DNA of 64,000 bases from Rhabdornis inornatus (lineage: Eukaryota; Chordata; Aves; Passeriformes; Rhabdornithidae), in assembly GCA_013397075.1 (NCBI GenBank), contig VWZS01006721.1, forward strand, positions 2,028,848-2,092,847, read 5' to 3'. The position numbers and the translations under genes were made by a program. How positions within the stretch are numbered: the stretch's first letter is position 1; each line of letters opens with the position of its first letter. This document shows, piece after piece, positions 11,601 through 23,130 of the stretch. The notes beneath the pieces are model-generated. The model saw nothing but the letters and a program-made list of their open reading frames with translations, was not told the origin of the DNA and made no database searches.

Positions 11601-14600
11601 ATTGTCTTGAGCTTAAAGTATCAACTCAGAGGAAGTCTGTCATATTCCTTCTTGTGGATGGAGCACGCAAGGAAATCACCTGACCTTTTTCTAAATCCCA
11701 CTTTTTAAGATGGAAGTAAAGTTCCACATGGTTATGAAATATTTTGGTGCTTGTCTTTTAAGTACTGAAATAGACTCAGCCAAAAGCCAAGGGTTATACT
11801 TACTTAGTGGAAGGGAATTAACAAGGTTTCAGTAAGCAAATCCTGTGTAGCTGGCATAATACTGTGATTGCAAAAGACACACTGGAGTGGCATTTGGAAG
11901 AACTATAAACACAAATAGCAATTGCTAAATGGCATTGTGTTTCCAGTGTTCCTCAGGGACCAGTGTTGCTTTTATAAGCTTCTAAGTAATGATATGGATG
12001 AGGCAGCAAACAGCACATTAACAGGCGTGGAGGTAAACTGCACTGAGAGGAGCTGAGAGTGCTGCCCAAGGCTGTACACAAGCATGGAAAAGAACAAACC
12101 TAAACTGAACTTGGAAGCTGAAACATATTTTGATGTTGTCAAAGTGGGGAGGGATGAAAGAAGATGGGACAAGAGAGTGAGATGTGGTATGAAATACAAA
12201 CGAAAAAGAGACCAAATTTGATGTGCAAGCTGAAGGCTGCAAGAAAGCTCCAGGGAACTTTGGACTGGGAAGAGGCAAGAGGTGTGCCCTCCCTCCAGGA
12301 GTGCCAGGTTGCTTTCTTTCTAGATACTCTTCATAGCAAGGTAGGAAACTGAAGTCTAGTTCCAGGCAAAGTAGTTACGATTGAGGGCTCACACCCACTT
12401 GAAAAATACTCACTGGCACACAAAAAAAGAGCTGCTTAGCCTGGAGGAAGTTGAGTTGCTGGATGGAAGAATGAAATGAGAAGAGGGAAGGGTTGTCTGC
12501 AACGAAGTTTCTGGCACTACAGACGGTTTAAACAGTGAAATTATCTGTTGAAGGGAAAGGCAGATGTACAAAGCTGCTAGAAAATGTGCAAAGGGAGCAA
12601 TCTTACTCTGCAGAGAACTATAAATCCTTTCTGTAGCTGTAGCTTTGAGGTTTTCTTGACTTTGATATTTCCTTTAGAAAGACAAAGTGAAAGCAAGCAC
12701 TGCAGTAAATTGACTTGTTTTATTGTGAACTGCTTGGAACAGTAAATGGCAACTTCCTTGACCTTGCTTTTCTACAGATCACTTGGATTTTTGTGAGTCA
12801 TTACCTTAAAGGATACAAAAGAAGCAGTTTCCTACTCCCACTCACTACAGTTCTACTTATAGCTTCTTATTCCACTTCCTGAGTTTTATTGTACTCCAGT
12901 TCTTTTAAGAGCTGTCAATCAGAGTACAGCTATAACCTCTCACCACACTAACATGTCACTCCTTCAAAACAAATTTGGAAAAGGCTTTGGAGAAAAGGGC
13001 AAATTCATTAGAATAAAGGAAATATTGCTGCCTTGGACTGATCATACTATAGTGTGCAGACAGTATTTTTCGGATGATCCTTTTTGATCCTTAGGTTTTG
13101 CTTTAATGGCTTTAGGATATGTGGAATCTGGAAAAGTAACCACATTGGTTACACAGATCTATCTACTTAAGAGTTGAGTTCTGCTCTTACTTAAAATTGT
13201 CACTCCTGGTAACTTAAATCACTATATGGAAAGGCCTGCAAAGGTGAAAGAAGAGAGAGATGGTTTTGTTATCTTCTCATTTTCCTCAGATTCACTGCAA
13301 GTTTGAGCTCTGACTTTGGTGAAACTGGTCTTGATTTGCTGCAGAGAGGAGCAGGCCCTTTGTTTATCACTGAATGGCCACATACTTGGGTTTTTTTTGT
13401 GGTCTTAAGCAGGAGAAGATGGAATATTTTCATTTCTGGTATTTCCTCCAGTGGTGGTTGGTACTTTTCAGGAAGTGGATTGAACACATCTTTTCTTTGA
13501 GCTAGCTGGGTCAATACTGAACCTGTGAGATGATCACTGCTTAAGCTCTCAGCTGGATTCCTTTTGGTCTGATGAAATGCTGATATTACGAATTCACGTA
13601 ATAGAGCTTATCTTAAGTTGGCAACAAATACAGGTATCAGCATCCATCTGTTGCGGTGTGATGCAGGCTTTAATGCTGTCTTCTCCCATTTTGGAAGTGG
13701 TTTCTGATTGTTTGATGTTCCGACAGGTGTACCGGAAGAACGTGCAGCAGCTCCTCCAGAACCTGATTCGGAAGCTGGCCGCAGTTACCCAGTACGAGGA
13801 GGTGCTTGCAAAAATTGATGCCACCACATCCACAGATCGCCTCACACTCCTAAAGGCCAAGCCCCAGTCCATCCAGAGGGACATCATCACAGTCTGCAAT
13901 GATCCCTATGTGTTAGCTCAGCAGCTGACGCACATAGAGCTTGTGAGTTGTTACCCTCCCAGGGATGACTTCATCCTTCCCCTCTTTTTGAAGTGCAGGT
14001 TAACAGGGGATATGACCTGGCTGCTTCTGTGCTTTGTTTAGGAGAGACTCAATTACATTGGACCAGAAGAGTTTATCCAGGCGTTTGTGCAAAAGGATCC
14101 TTTGAATAATGGCAAGGTAATGGGAACAGATCTGGAGCAGTTCTGAAATGCGTCACTTACCATCAGGTGCACCATGAGCTGGAAGTGAGGTCCAGCAATA
14201 AGTGAGGACCAGTAGAAAATATTACTCCCATGAAACATTTTGTTAATGTTTTTTCTTTCTGGAGTACAGCTCCTGAAGCTCCAGAATTCAGCCAACAAAG
14301 TGACTTAAATGAACACATTTCCTGGGTTTTCTGACTTAAACTAAGGGAGAACTTAATCCTGTGAATGTTTTCCCCAGGCCATCTATGCAGCCTACAGCTG
14401 GAAGAGTCTGAGTTTAACTTTGCCTTCTGCATTATTGATTTTCAACATCTGTTCTTCCTTTTTAGTAAACTGAATTCTTTGCAGCCAAGTGGCACATGGG
14501 GGAATTTGCAGGTAGAGCAGACATAGCAAAAAAGAGCACAGAGGGCTCTAGATCTATGTGAGATGGAGGGCAAATAAGCAGTGTTTTTAACCAGCCATGA

Positions 14601-17600
14601 TGGAGTTGTCATCTCTTTGAGTGCTGTTTTCAAAATGACCTAATTTTTTATGTTTTTCAAGATGACTTAACCTCTGTAAATAAAATGTGACAAAGTCAGT
14701 CCATTAAAACTTGAATTAACTTAAAACTGACAAACAGAATAGAATTATGCAAGTTTACAATTTGATGTTCAGTCAGATGGTCTCTGAAATTGTTTTTCCA
14801 GATAGAGATCACTGAAACTGCTGTCTACCCATTTTTAGGCAACCCTGAGATGTGGTGTGGGAATGATTCCAAGGTGATACAGCATAGCACTGCTCAGGAA
14901 AGGGATAATCCCATCGAAATGGCAGAGCTGATCTCCCAAAGTTAGGATGCAGTATGTCCATGTCATCAACAGCCAAACATAATGTGCCTGACCTCTGTTT
15001 TCCTGCTGCACTTGCAGAGGGCTTACAGGAGTAAGGACTGAAACAATGTGCATATCCAGGAGAGCTTTATGCAGATATTTAGCCCTGATTGTTTGTATAA
15101 GTCTGTCTGAGGTCCTTAAAGCATTAAAGCATGGGGTGGATTCCACATGGCTTCTGGAGTGCTTTACTGGGCCAGCAGCTCAGAAGGAAGTTACACATGC
15201 TTGAATACAACCACTGCTGCTTTCCCTCCAAGCTTTCTGTCACTTTGGGTGATTTGAGTCGTTCCTGGTTGCTTGACAATGTTTGGGAATGGCGAGGCAG
15301 AAAGCCAGAAGATCTCACAGGAAAAAGATAAAAATTGTGCTAAAAGTTGTTATTTTAATTCTGTCTGTAGAGCTGCTATGGAGATCGAAAGAAGACTCGG
15401 AATCTTGAAGCCTATGTGGAGTGGTTTAACAGGCTCAGCTACTTGGTTGCAACAGAAATCTGTATGGTGAGCAAGGACTTTTTGTGCTGAAAGGTTTTGT
15501 TTAGTTATCCAAAACTGTGAAGCCTTTTCAGGTTTCATGCCTTTTGGAATTTTCATTTGCTTGGTTCTGTAATTGTTCACATTTGGATGCAGTCAGAGCA
15601 CATCTGAAGAGGAAATAAGTTCAGTGTTTTCAGCATTATGCTGGTGCCTCCGCCTTGTTTGTGTGACAGTGATGATTTATTCGGGGTTAGCCCTTCTTGG
15701 TACGTGAGCATGTCTGGCCTGCTGTTCTCTTCTCTGAAAGCCCCTTGTGAATTGAGGCACATTCTCTCCTCTGGCTGACCCTCTACCCTGCTCTGCTGTT
15801 CTTCATATCCTTCTTCTTGGCAGAGCCTCTTTGCCTGCTGTCCTTGCTCTCTGCCTGCCTGGGATCAGGTTTGTCTTTGCTGTCCTGAATGCTTTTGAAT
15901 ACAAATAGTGTGGCTTCCTCTACCTGTAAAGGATAGCGTGAAGCTGTGGTACATATGGAAAAGACTTTTAGCAGGGGAGTTATTTCTTTGGGGATGTGTC
16001 TGAATGCTGTTTCCTGCTGAGCATAACCCTACAAATGCATCTCTTGCAGCCTGTGAAGAAGAAGCACAGAGCGAGAGTGATAGAGTATTTCATCGATGTG
16101 GCACGGGAATGTTTTAATATTGGCAACTTCAATTCCTTAATGGCTATTATTTGTAAGTATGTGTGCTGAGATATTATTTTATCCCTGTTTAAGTCTGGAT
16201 AAAGGAAGCAGAGTGCTTCACACAGAAGTCTGCTGCTGACCTTGGTCAGCAGCATAAAGTTGCTCAACACTGTTGTAGTGCTATATGTGTAGTACAAAGT
16301 TGGTGTAAACCAAAGTTTTCATTGCCACTCTTCAGAGACCTAAATCCCCACTTTTTTAAACCAACTTCAGTGCTAAATTGGAATAGTAACTTTCCCTGCA
16401 ATATGGAGAATTGATGTCTTCCATCGTTTCTATCACATCCTACTGATTTAAAAATTCCACACTTCTTTATATCTGGTAGGAAAATACTGAGAATTTTTTT
16501 TTCATTTAAAGTGTGAAAACTTCATACATATGTGTTGTTTTCAGTGAATTACATAAGAGATGTGTTCAGAACAACAGTCCTTTGAGCTTTTCTGCTTTAT
16601 ACACAGGTTTTATCAAATTCACATTAAATAATGTCATAGTATTTTTTTTAGAGCTTTCATTCTGTAAGAGATGAAGATTTTGTTTCCAAGGTTATTTTGG
16701 ACTTTAAAGAAAACAATGACTCTGATTTCTTGAGCAGCTCCATTGAAAATACTTGTTATTGGTTATAGATCCCTTGCTTTAGAAATACTTAATAGTCCAA
16801 GCTACCTGAAAGATTTTTTTCTTTTAAATGCTCCAACAATCTCTTTCTCTTATATAAAGCTGGCATGAACATGAGTCCTGTGTCTCGATTAAAGAAAACC
16901 TGGGCAAAAGTGAAGACAGCCAAGTTTGATATTCTTGAGGTAAGTTTGGCTAATATTTGGACAGGAGGCTGTTAATACCATTTTACTTTTTAACTGCTCT
17001 AAAATGTGAGTTTGGCTTCATTATGACATTTAATTTAGTATATTTGTGCTCTTAATGGATATTGTGCAGCTGACCTTTGTCAAAGATCATGCAGGTGCAG
17101 CGCACTATGAGTTTGTGATTTATCCAAGAGAATGTACTGGATCCTTTGTTGTGCTGAATGGAAATTTTTGAAAATAAGCTTCTCTTCTGATCAAGCTGTC
17201 AGACAGAGTGATACTGCAGTATCCACAAAGCTATGTTTGTGGGGCTGTTCAGAAGACCTTTTCCTATTGAAAAGTCACTCAGTTGAAAAAGCATTGTGTA
17301 TACCTCATTATTTGCATCTTTTCATGTCTTGCAGCATCAGATGGACCCTTCCAGCAATTTTTATAATTACCGAACTGCTCTGCGTGGAGCCACCCAGAGG
17401 TCTCTGACAGCTCACAGCAACAGAGAGAAGGTGTGTGCAAAGGACTTGGCATAGGCAAAAGGGAAACGTGCTTGTTAAGTTGCATGGTAAACCTTTATCC
17501 TGGAATTCTGATTCTCAGCAACTCTACCCCTGGCAGAGTTATAAAAAGCTGCCAGATCAGATTGGTGCTGACTGAAAGTCCAAACGTTAAATGATCACTT

Positions 17601-20600
17601 TGATTATTTAAGTAAAATAAGTACATTGCTTCAGCTTGTTTCTGTTTTACAGACACCTATATCTCACAAGCCCATACCACAAATAGAAAGACTAATGACT
17701 GACATGAGGTCGCTAGTAATTTGTTCTTAAAGCTGCTACTTATGCTAATCTTTCAGTAATTCATGGCTTAAGGTGGAAAGACTTCAAAACTTACTCATAA
17801 AAGGTATTCTAAACCTCAAATCTAGACAGAGCTGTGGCATTCCCTTCCTCTGTATAGTCTTTAGATGCAGAATCTCAGGGGTAGTTCTTGTGGAAAGGAA
17901 TCAAATAACTTCCTAGCTGCTCTCCACTTGGAAGCAGTTGCTAATCAACTCCCTATGCTATTAGGACTCCATGCTGTGTTTAATAAGTGTGATCTTGGAG
18001 TTCATGGAATAAACTACCAGGCAGATGAAGCAAATCCACGTGCAGTCTGCTGATCTATACTGTTGTTATGCATGGACTATCTTTCTGAGTCCTAAGGGTC
18101 TGTTCACATATCATTCAAAGTACCAGAAGTTGAAATGTAAGAGGCTTACTTATTTTCAGAGAAAGGTCAGTTTTAAGACTTCAGAGAAAGAACTTGGAGA
18201 TATTGAAATACGGTGTGGCCAAGTGTTCCACAGGAATAATAAGTGGTATTTGTTTTATCCCCAGTTGTAACAAGGATGTGTAGCTGTGAAAACTTCCATA
18301 GGATGAAAATTAAAATAGAACCATTTTAAGAAAGTGAAATACTCCAGCATTCTCCAGAGAAAATACTTTGTTCAGTTGGCAGGAAATGCTTATTTTTAAA
18401 CCAGTCAGTACCAAGGTTCCATGACCTGCATGAGCTCAGGGAATTGTAGATCAAAAACCATTTGTGCTGCTACCCCAGTATTCCCTGCTGTGCTTTAATG
18501 TGCATCTCCCCTCGTTTACCAAGCAAGTCCTGTCAAGAGGGAAAGCTACAGTATGAGATACCCTGCAGGAATTACATGTAAGAAGTAGGTGCCTCTGACC
18601 ATTTATCTCTGAAATCTGCAAGGAAGAAGGAAAAAATGAAAACAAGGACATGACATAGAAATGGAGGACTTTGTGGAGAGACTTGTATTTTAAAATGTAG
18701 TGAATGCACATGTTTGTATAAAGATGAAGAAACCTTAGTCCTTCAGTATTTTGCTTACCTTTTGTATCACCTGACTTCCTTTCATTTTTCTCTGTAGACC
18801 ATTGTGTCTTGATTCAGGACCAGATTGATAATAATGCTGTTCTCTCCCTAGATTGTGATACCTTTCTTCAGCCTCTTGATCAAAGATATTTACTTCCTCA
18901 ATGAGGGTTGTGCCAATCGCCTTCCAAATGGTCACGTCAATTTTGAGGTGAGTACAGCACTGAGTTTTAATGGGGTTTTAATGCAGGGTCAGCCCCTTTT
19001 AACAAAACTGGAGCAGATCACAGTCCAATTTCCACTGGACTCTGGGAGCTGGGAGGTAGTCAGGAAAAAGCAGTTTTATCAAAGATGGAGTGTTTATAGA
19101 AACTTCAAATATTCCCAGTATTTTTAATGGGGGGAAAAAAAGTCAGAACTTCTTCCCAGTGCTCACATTCATCTCAACATTTCGATTCACAGGTTTGCTA
19201 TAGTTAATGACAAAATGTTCAAGTTAGTATTTTAGGGCTTATCTTTTAATTCCTCACAGAAAACGCAAGTTCCTCCTTTATCGAGATATATAGGCAGCAT
19301 TTTCATGCATATAAGTCCCAGATTGTCTCTGAAGAAATATGTGATAGAGCAGCAGTGAGGGAGTTTTGACTCTTGTCTTCCAGTAGTTCTTCTGCCTCTG
19401 ATTTCATGCTTGTTATCTGACACAGGCTAAGTTACCCATGGTTTGTTTCCTAGTACTTGCAGCTTTCAAGAAGCCTGTGTCATTCACACAAAACTGCAGT
19501 ACATTTCAGTTGTAGCCATAGGCCTGAATTAGCCTAAAGGTTCTAAAACTAGGCTGTGCAATCATCTGGAATGTCCTTTTGCTCAAGGAATCCATGTGCA
19601 CTTGAGGCACGTTAAACTTCATTTGAAAGAGTTTATCAATTAATGGCATCAGCACGCTGCATGGGGAGTGTTTATTTTCAGCATAAATTTCCAGCAAGAA
19701 AATAGAGCATTCGATATTTGCTAACTGACAGGAAGCATCTGGATTCTGAAATGTCAGTATTAAGCATCTGATGTGAAAATCACAATGTATTTAATTGCAA
19801 AACAAAAAGCGTGAGCATCATCAATGTTAAAATTTGGGCTTAAGGAGTGTTACTGGCTCCTTGAAAAAAAATTAAGTGCACTTCCTGATCTACTATATTT
19901 GTATTCACAACAGCAGTTTTAACAAGGTGAGGGAGTGGAAAGTTACCATAGCTTGAAACAGGAGCACAGAAGTTAGAAGCTGAGTTGTTGAGTCAGATCA
20001 TGTTCAGTTCTATCTTAGAAGCCGAGGACAATCTAAGCCTTGGTCTCCAAACCAAGATCTTTCCCTCTTTTTAAAAAAATGTTCAGGGTAAGCAATGCTA
20101 TTCAATATATAGCACCTCTTCTGCTTTGTATTCTGACAGAAATTTTGGGAATTGGCAAAACAAGTCAGTGAATTTATGACATGGAAGCAAGTGGAGTGTC
20201 CTTTTGAAAGGGATTGGAAGATTCTGCAGTACTTGCTCTCTGTCCCAGTCTTCAGTGATGATGGTAAGGAGCTCTGGACTTCTGCAGGGATGGTGTCACT
20301 GGCTACTGCTTAATCTCTTTCTGTGTTAATTTGTGGCTTCCTCACAGTGTGGAAAGAGTGTCCTGAGACATCTCTGTCTGGCAAGTGAAAAATGCTCCTC
20401 CCTTACAAATGACAGAGAAGATAAGATTTTTCTTTTATGTGCATACAGTCTGTGAGAATCAGCATTGGAAATAGAACAAACTGAATCGATGTGGTCCCTC
20501 TAAATGTCACATGAAATATATTTATGTGGACTTTCAGGATACCTTGCACTAAAGGGTGCTGCTTAAGGAAGAAAACAGGGGCTTCACTGGCTATTTACAA

Positions 20601-21806
20601 AGCACCATGTCCCTGGGCTCATTTTATTTTCTCTTGAGTGCTTTCTTCTCCCCGTGCTTTTGAGTTTCCACTGGTTGGTTTTTCTCCCCCAAGGGTAGCC
20701 TTTGTTCTCATGCACAGTTTGTTAGCATTGTCTGGGTGCAATTATAAGCAATGCTATACTTCCTAATGGGATTCTGAAGCCCTAAACCGAGGGATGGATA
20801 ATACATGCCTGCTTCATTTAACTCAGTCTGCTTTGCAGGGAGAGCAAATTTTAAAATGCCAGTAGGCCTAACATAATGTATTTTCTTCTGATTGCAGCAC
20901 TTTACTTGGCTTCCTATGAAAGTGAGGGTCCTGAGAACCACGTTGAAAAGGACAGATGGAAGACACTAAGGTTTGTGTCAGAGGTTACCCAGATCAATAA
21001 ATAAATAGAATGGGATACAGAGCAAGCATCAAGCAGTTAAAACCAAATGGCATGTTACATGTTTCAACAGATGGGGCAGAGCGAGGTTGTAAACCCCCCC
21101 CCATCCAATCTGGGACTCTTGGAAAAAATAGAACAATCAGTCTTTATCTTATACCCTCTCAGTCCTTCTTTCCCTTAGGAAATGGGAATTAGAATAAGTA
21201 ATTTTGTATTTTAAATTCTTATGTTACTCAGTGAAGGAAGAAAGTATTTTCTAAATTCCAAGAAATCCCCAGTTCCTCACAAGTACTATGAAGAGCACTC
21301 TCAATTCCTCACAGATGTTTTCACAGCTACTGCATCCCATCCCTTTCTGCACCAGCCTTTCAGACAGGGCTGAGGTTTGCATAAAGGTTGCTCTGGGGCA
21401 AATGCATTAATGAAACCAGTTAACAATTTAAAGTTCAGGCTGGGGAGGAATATTCAGCAAAATCATATTTTTGGCTTTTCTTCTACTGCTATTTGAATGC
21501 AGCCTCATCGGCTCTTCGAGTTTACTAATTGTGGAAGGATATGTGAACCATTAAGGCGGGGGAGATGTAACAATTCCATCTGATTGATTCCACTCATTTT
21601 GAGAAGACAGGGAGTTACATCAGGGCACAGACATTCCACACGACACAGGGTGACAAGATGAAAATCTGTAGTAACACGAATCTCAGTTTCACAGCCTCCT
21701 TATCATAGTCACTCTGTCTGAGAAGATTTACATCATTCCAAGGATTGTCTTCACCCATTTACATTTCCCTTTGCCTTTCAGGTCAGCGCTTCTGGGCAGA
21801 GTCTAG
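8464..21806 (+). CDS. RASGEF1B: RasGEF domain family member 1B (13 coding exons, 473 aa)
   Basis: The CDS joins 8464-8640, 10106-10228, 11011-11148, 13727-13942, 14042-14116, 15371-15466, 16050-16152, 16860-16939, 17335-17430, 18852-18947, 20140-20263, 20898-20970 and 21782-21806. That is 1422 bases, or 473 codons plus TAG, the same length I recall for human RASGEF1B. All introns are GT-AG and all phases agree. The protein starts MPQTPPFAAMF. A REM (RasGEF N) domain covers roughly residues 35-165 and a CDC25-type catalytic domain roughly 205-455. The catalytic domain includes the helical hairpin region (FNIGNFNSLMAII, then SRLKKTW, about 297-324) and IPFFSLLIKDIYFLNEG near 371-387. The family promotes GDP/GTP exchange on Rap2 in the cytosol or at endosomes and is inducible by Toll-like receptor signals in mammals; these are family knowledge. 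The start context (A at -3, C at +4) is adequate. No disruption was seen. Confidence 0.97.
10106..10228 (+). CDS. RASGEF1B: RASGEF1B coding exon 2
   Basis: Residues 60-100, starting RTYIFTFLLSSRLF, the beginning of the REM domain. Acceptor TTCACAG, donor GTAAGA, phase 0 at both ends. Confidence 0.96.
11011..11148 (+). CDS. RASGEF1B: RASGEF1B coding exon 3
   Basis: Residues 101-146, including KILQLLTEWTETFPYDFRDE of the REM domain. Donor GTAAGT, phase 0 at both ends. Confidence 0.96.
11940..12060 (+). mobile_element. Possible degenerate CR1 remnant
   Basis: A stretch with CCTCAGGGACCAGTGTTG and, some 25 bases on, AATGATATGGATGAGG resembles the CR1 reverse-transcriptase segment encoding PQGSVLGP and NDMDEG. 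The frame is broken and similarity fades quickly. An AGCTGCTTAGCCTGGAG string near 12430 may belong to the same element. Confirmation needs a repeat-library search. Confidence 0.4.
13727..13942 (+). CDS. RASGEF1B: RASGEF1B coding exon 4
   Basis: Residues 147-218, from VYRKNVQQLL to LAQQLTHIEL. It links the REM domain to the start of the CDC25 domain. It is the largest coding exon (72 codons). Phase 0 at both ends; donor GTGAGT. Confidence 0.96.
14042..14116 (+). CDS. RASGEF1B: RASGEF1B coding exon 5
   Basis: Residues 219-243, ERLNYIGPEEFIQAF onwards. Short 25-codon exon 99 bases after the previous one. Acceptor TTTAG, donor GTAATG. Confidence 0.95.
15371..15466 (+). CDS. RASGEF1B: RASGEF1B coding exon 6
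   Basis: Residues 244-275, including AYVEWFNRLSYLVATEIC of the CDC25 core. Donor GTGAGC; phase 0 at both ends. Confidence 0.96.
16050..16152 (+). CDS. RASGEF1B: RASGEF1B coding exon 7
   Basis: Residues 276-309 plus the first base of the Ser310 codon. Contains IEYFIDVARECFNIGNFNSL. Donor GTAAGT in phase 1. Confidence 0.96.
16860..16939 (+). CDS. RASGEF1B: RASGEF1B coding exon 8
   Basis: Completes Ser310 and encodes residues 311-336, GMNMSPVSRLKKTWAKVKTA onwards, part of the catalytic helical hairpin. Donor GTAAGT. Confidence 0.96.
17335..17430 (+). CDS. RASGEF1B: RASGEF1B coding exon 9
   Basis: Residues 337-368, HQMDPSSNFYNYRTALRGAT onwards, in the CDC25 domain. Acceptor TTGCAG, donor GTGTGT. 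Confidence 0.96.
18852..18947 (+). CDS. RASGEF1B: RASGEF1B coding exon 10
   Basis: Residues 369-400, IVIPFFSLLIKDIYFLNEGC onwards, a strongly conserved CDC25-domain block. Acceptor CCCTAG, donor GTGAGT. Confidence 0.97.
20140..20263 (+). CDS. RASGEF1B: RASGEF1B coding exon 11
   Basis: Residues 401-441 plus one base of Ala442. KFWELAKQVSEFMTWKQVEC onwards, the last helices of the catalytic domain. Donor GTAAGG in phase 1. Confidence 0.96.
20898..20970 (+). CDS. RASGEF1B: RASGEF1B coding exon 12
   Basis: Completes Ala442 and encodes residues 443-465, LYLASYESEGPENHVEKDRW onwards, then two bases of Arg466. Donor GTTTGT, weaker than the others. Confidence 0.95.
21782..21806 (+). CDS. RASGEF1B: RASGEF1B terminal coding exon segment
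   Basis: Acceptor CTTTCAG. Completes Arg466 and adds SALLGRV followed by TAG at 21804-21806, matching the recalled vertebrate C-terminus. The exon continues as 3' UTR. Confidence 0.94.
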
Positions 21807-23130
21807 AGCACACCGTGTCTGCTGTTGCTGTGTTAACATGGATTGCCAAGGGGCATGGCTTGGTTTATTTTTCTGTGCACTGCGTGGCACTGAGAACGAT
21901 GAAAGATGTGCAGTCAGTTGCGATATCGTGGCAGCAAAGATGAAAGAAGTTAATTCAAGAACAAACAGGCAGCTTCTCCCATCTGACAGATGAGATAAAA
22001 TCAGATCCCACTCAGCTGGGATTTAGGCTGAAGTATTGATTGAGAATCCTTTGAAGATCTCAGATGCTGTCTATGAATCATTTCACACCTGGATGGAATA
22101 TTCTTTCCTTCGCTTTTGCTGCAGCTTGCTGCTACAAGGACTCTGCAGAGCTGCCTCAAGGACTCACAGGAGGTTACAGGGGGGAAATGTTCACCATTCC
22201 TTTCAGTGAAACCCAGGTCTGCATTGAAGAGCTCTCATTCCTAATAAGCTGAATATATCCCAGAAGATTGGGATTGCCAAGAAGGGAAAGGACTGGACAC
22301 AAAAATTGGCTGCTGAGAAGAATTTCTCCCTACCACTGTAATGGTGGCTGGTTTTTTTTTTCCTTTTTCCAATGTGTTTTTGAGTTGGCTGCTGGCAGGC
22401 AAACTCATTATTATTTTAAGTTATTAAAAAATATGAAGTAATAAAAAACAAGGCTGTGGTAGAAAATACACCTGCTGTAAAAAGATAGTAGCTATGTACC
22501 TCTATGACTTCTGGTGAGGCTTTTTCTTTTGTTCACTTCTTTACAACTAACCACTACATGCTACAGACATTCTTATTTTTACTGTGAGGTTTTTTTACTC
22601 TTAATTTTCCATACTTGACCTTCTTATATTAGGTTGAACAAGCTGACTTTTCTAGAATAGTCTTTGAGAAACTGGCATAAAAAAACATGAGGGTATGTTT
22701 TTATTAAGTAATTTTTATAACTGCTTTTTTTTTTGAAAGGGTAGCGGTGGTGAACACAATCCATTTTGACTGAAATAGCAAGATGCCAAAAAGAAAAAAA
22801 AGAGGCTTCTTCTCACCTTCAGCTATGAACAAAACCATCTCCCTGTGTGTTTGCTTTAGGGATTATGTTTATGACTGTGAAGTAGTTCACTGTGTTACAC
22901 ACCTAATAAGTTTTTAGTAGCTCTGAATACTTAGTCACTCTATCTATCTAGGAGGAACCTGATTGAAAAAAAAAATACAAAACCAAGCCTGTAGCTGTAG
23001 ATCACCCTGGATGCAAAAATCAATAAGCAAAGTACATACTTGGCGAAAAAAAAACCCTATTTGCAATTATTCTGCTACTGTTGTTAAAAAAAATGGAAAA
23101 AAGTAAGAATAAATATATTTATTTGTTGCA
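21807..23130 (+). other. RASGEF1B: RASGEF1B 3' UTR (inferred)
   Basis: Noncoding sequence after the stop, AT-rich towards its end and without coding potential. AATAAA at 22440 is a possible early site. The stronger candidate end is AATAAA at 23108, which is followed by TTGTTG and then a GT-rich segment. Confidence 0.6.
23108..23113 (+). promoter_or_regulatory. RASGEF1B: Candidate polyadenylation signal of RASGEF1B
   Basis: AATAAA followed within about 20-70 bases by T- and GT-rich sequence, as expected for a cleavage region. An alternative hexamer lies at 22440-22445. Confidence 0.5.

Larger units (their letters stand above)
8641..21781 (+). other. RASGEF1B: RASGEF1B introns between coding exons
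   Basis: Introns over 300 bases are 8641-10105, 10229-11010, 11149-13726, 14117-15370, 15467-16049, 16153-16859, 16940-17334, 17431-18851, 18948-20139, 20264-20897 and 20971-21781. Apart from a possible old CR1 remnant near 11940-12060 I saw no gene, structured RNA or clear mobile element in them. Total coding span is about 13.3 kb, compact as expected for a bird. Confidence 0.85.

Noticed and set aside
13577..14041. 154-codon frame as a complete exon
   Set aside because: Only 13727-13942 matches RASGEF1B; the rest is intron read-through on either side of good splice sites.
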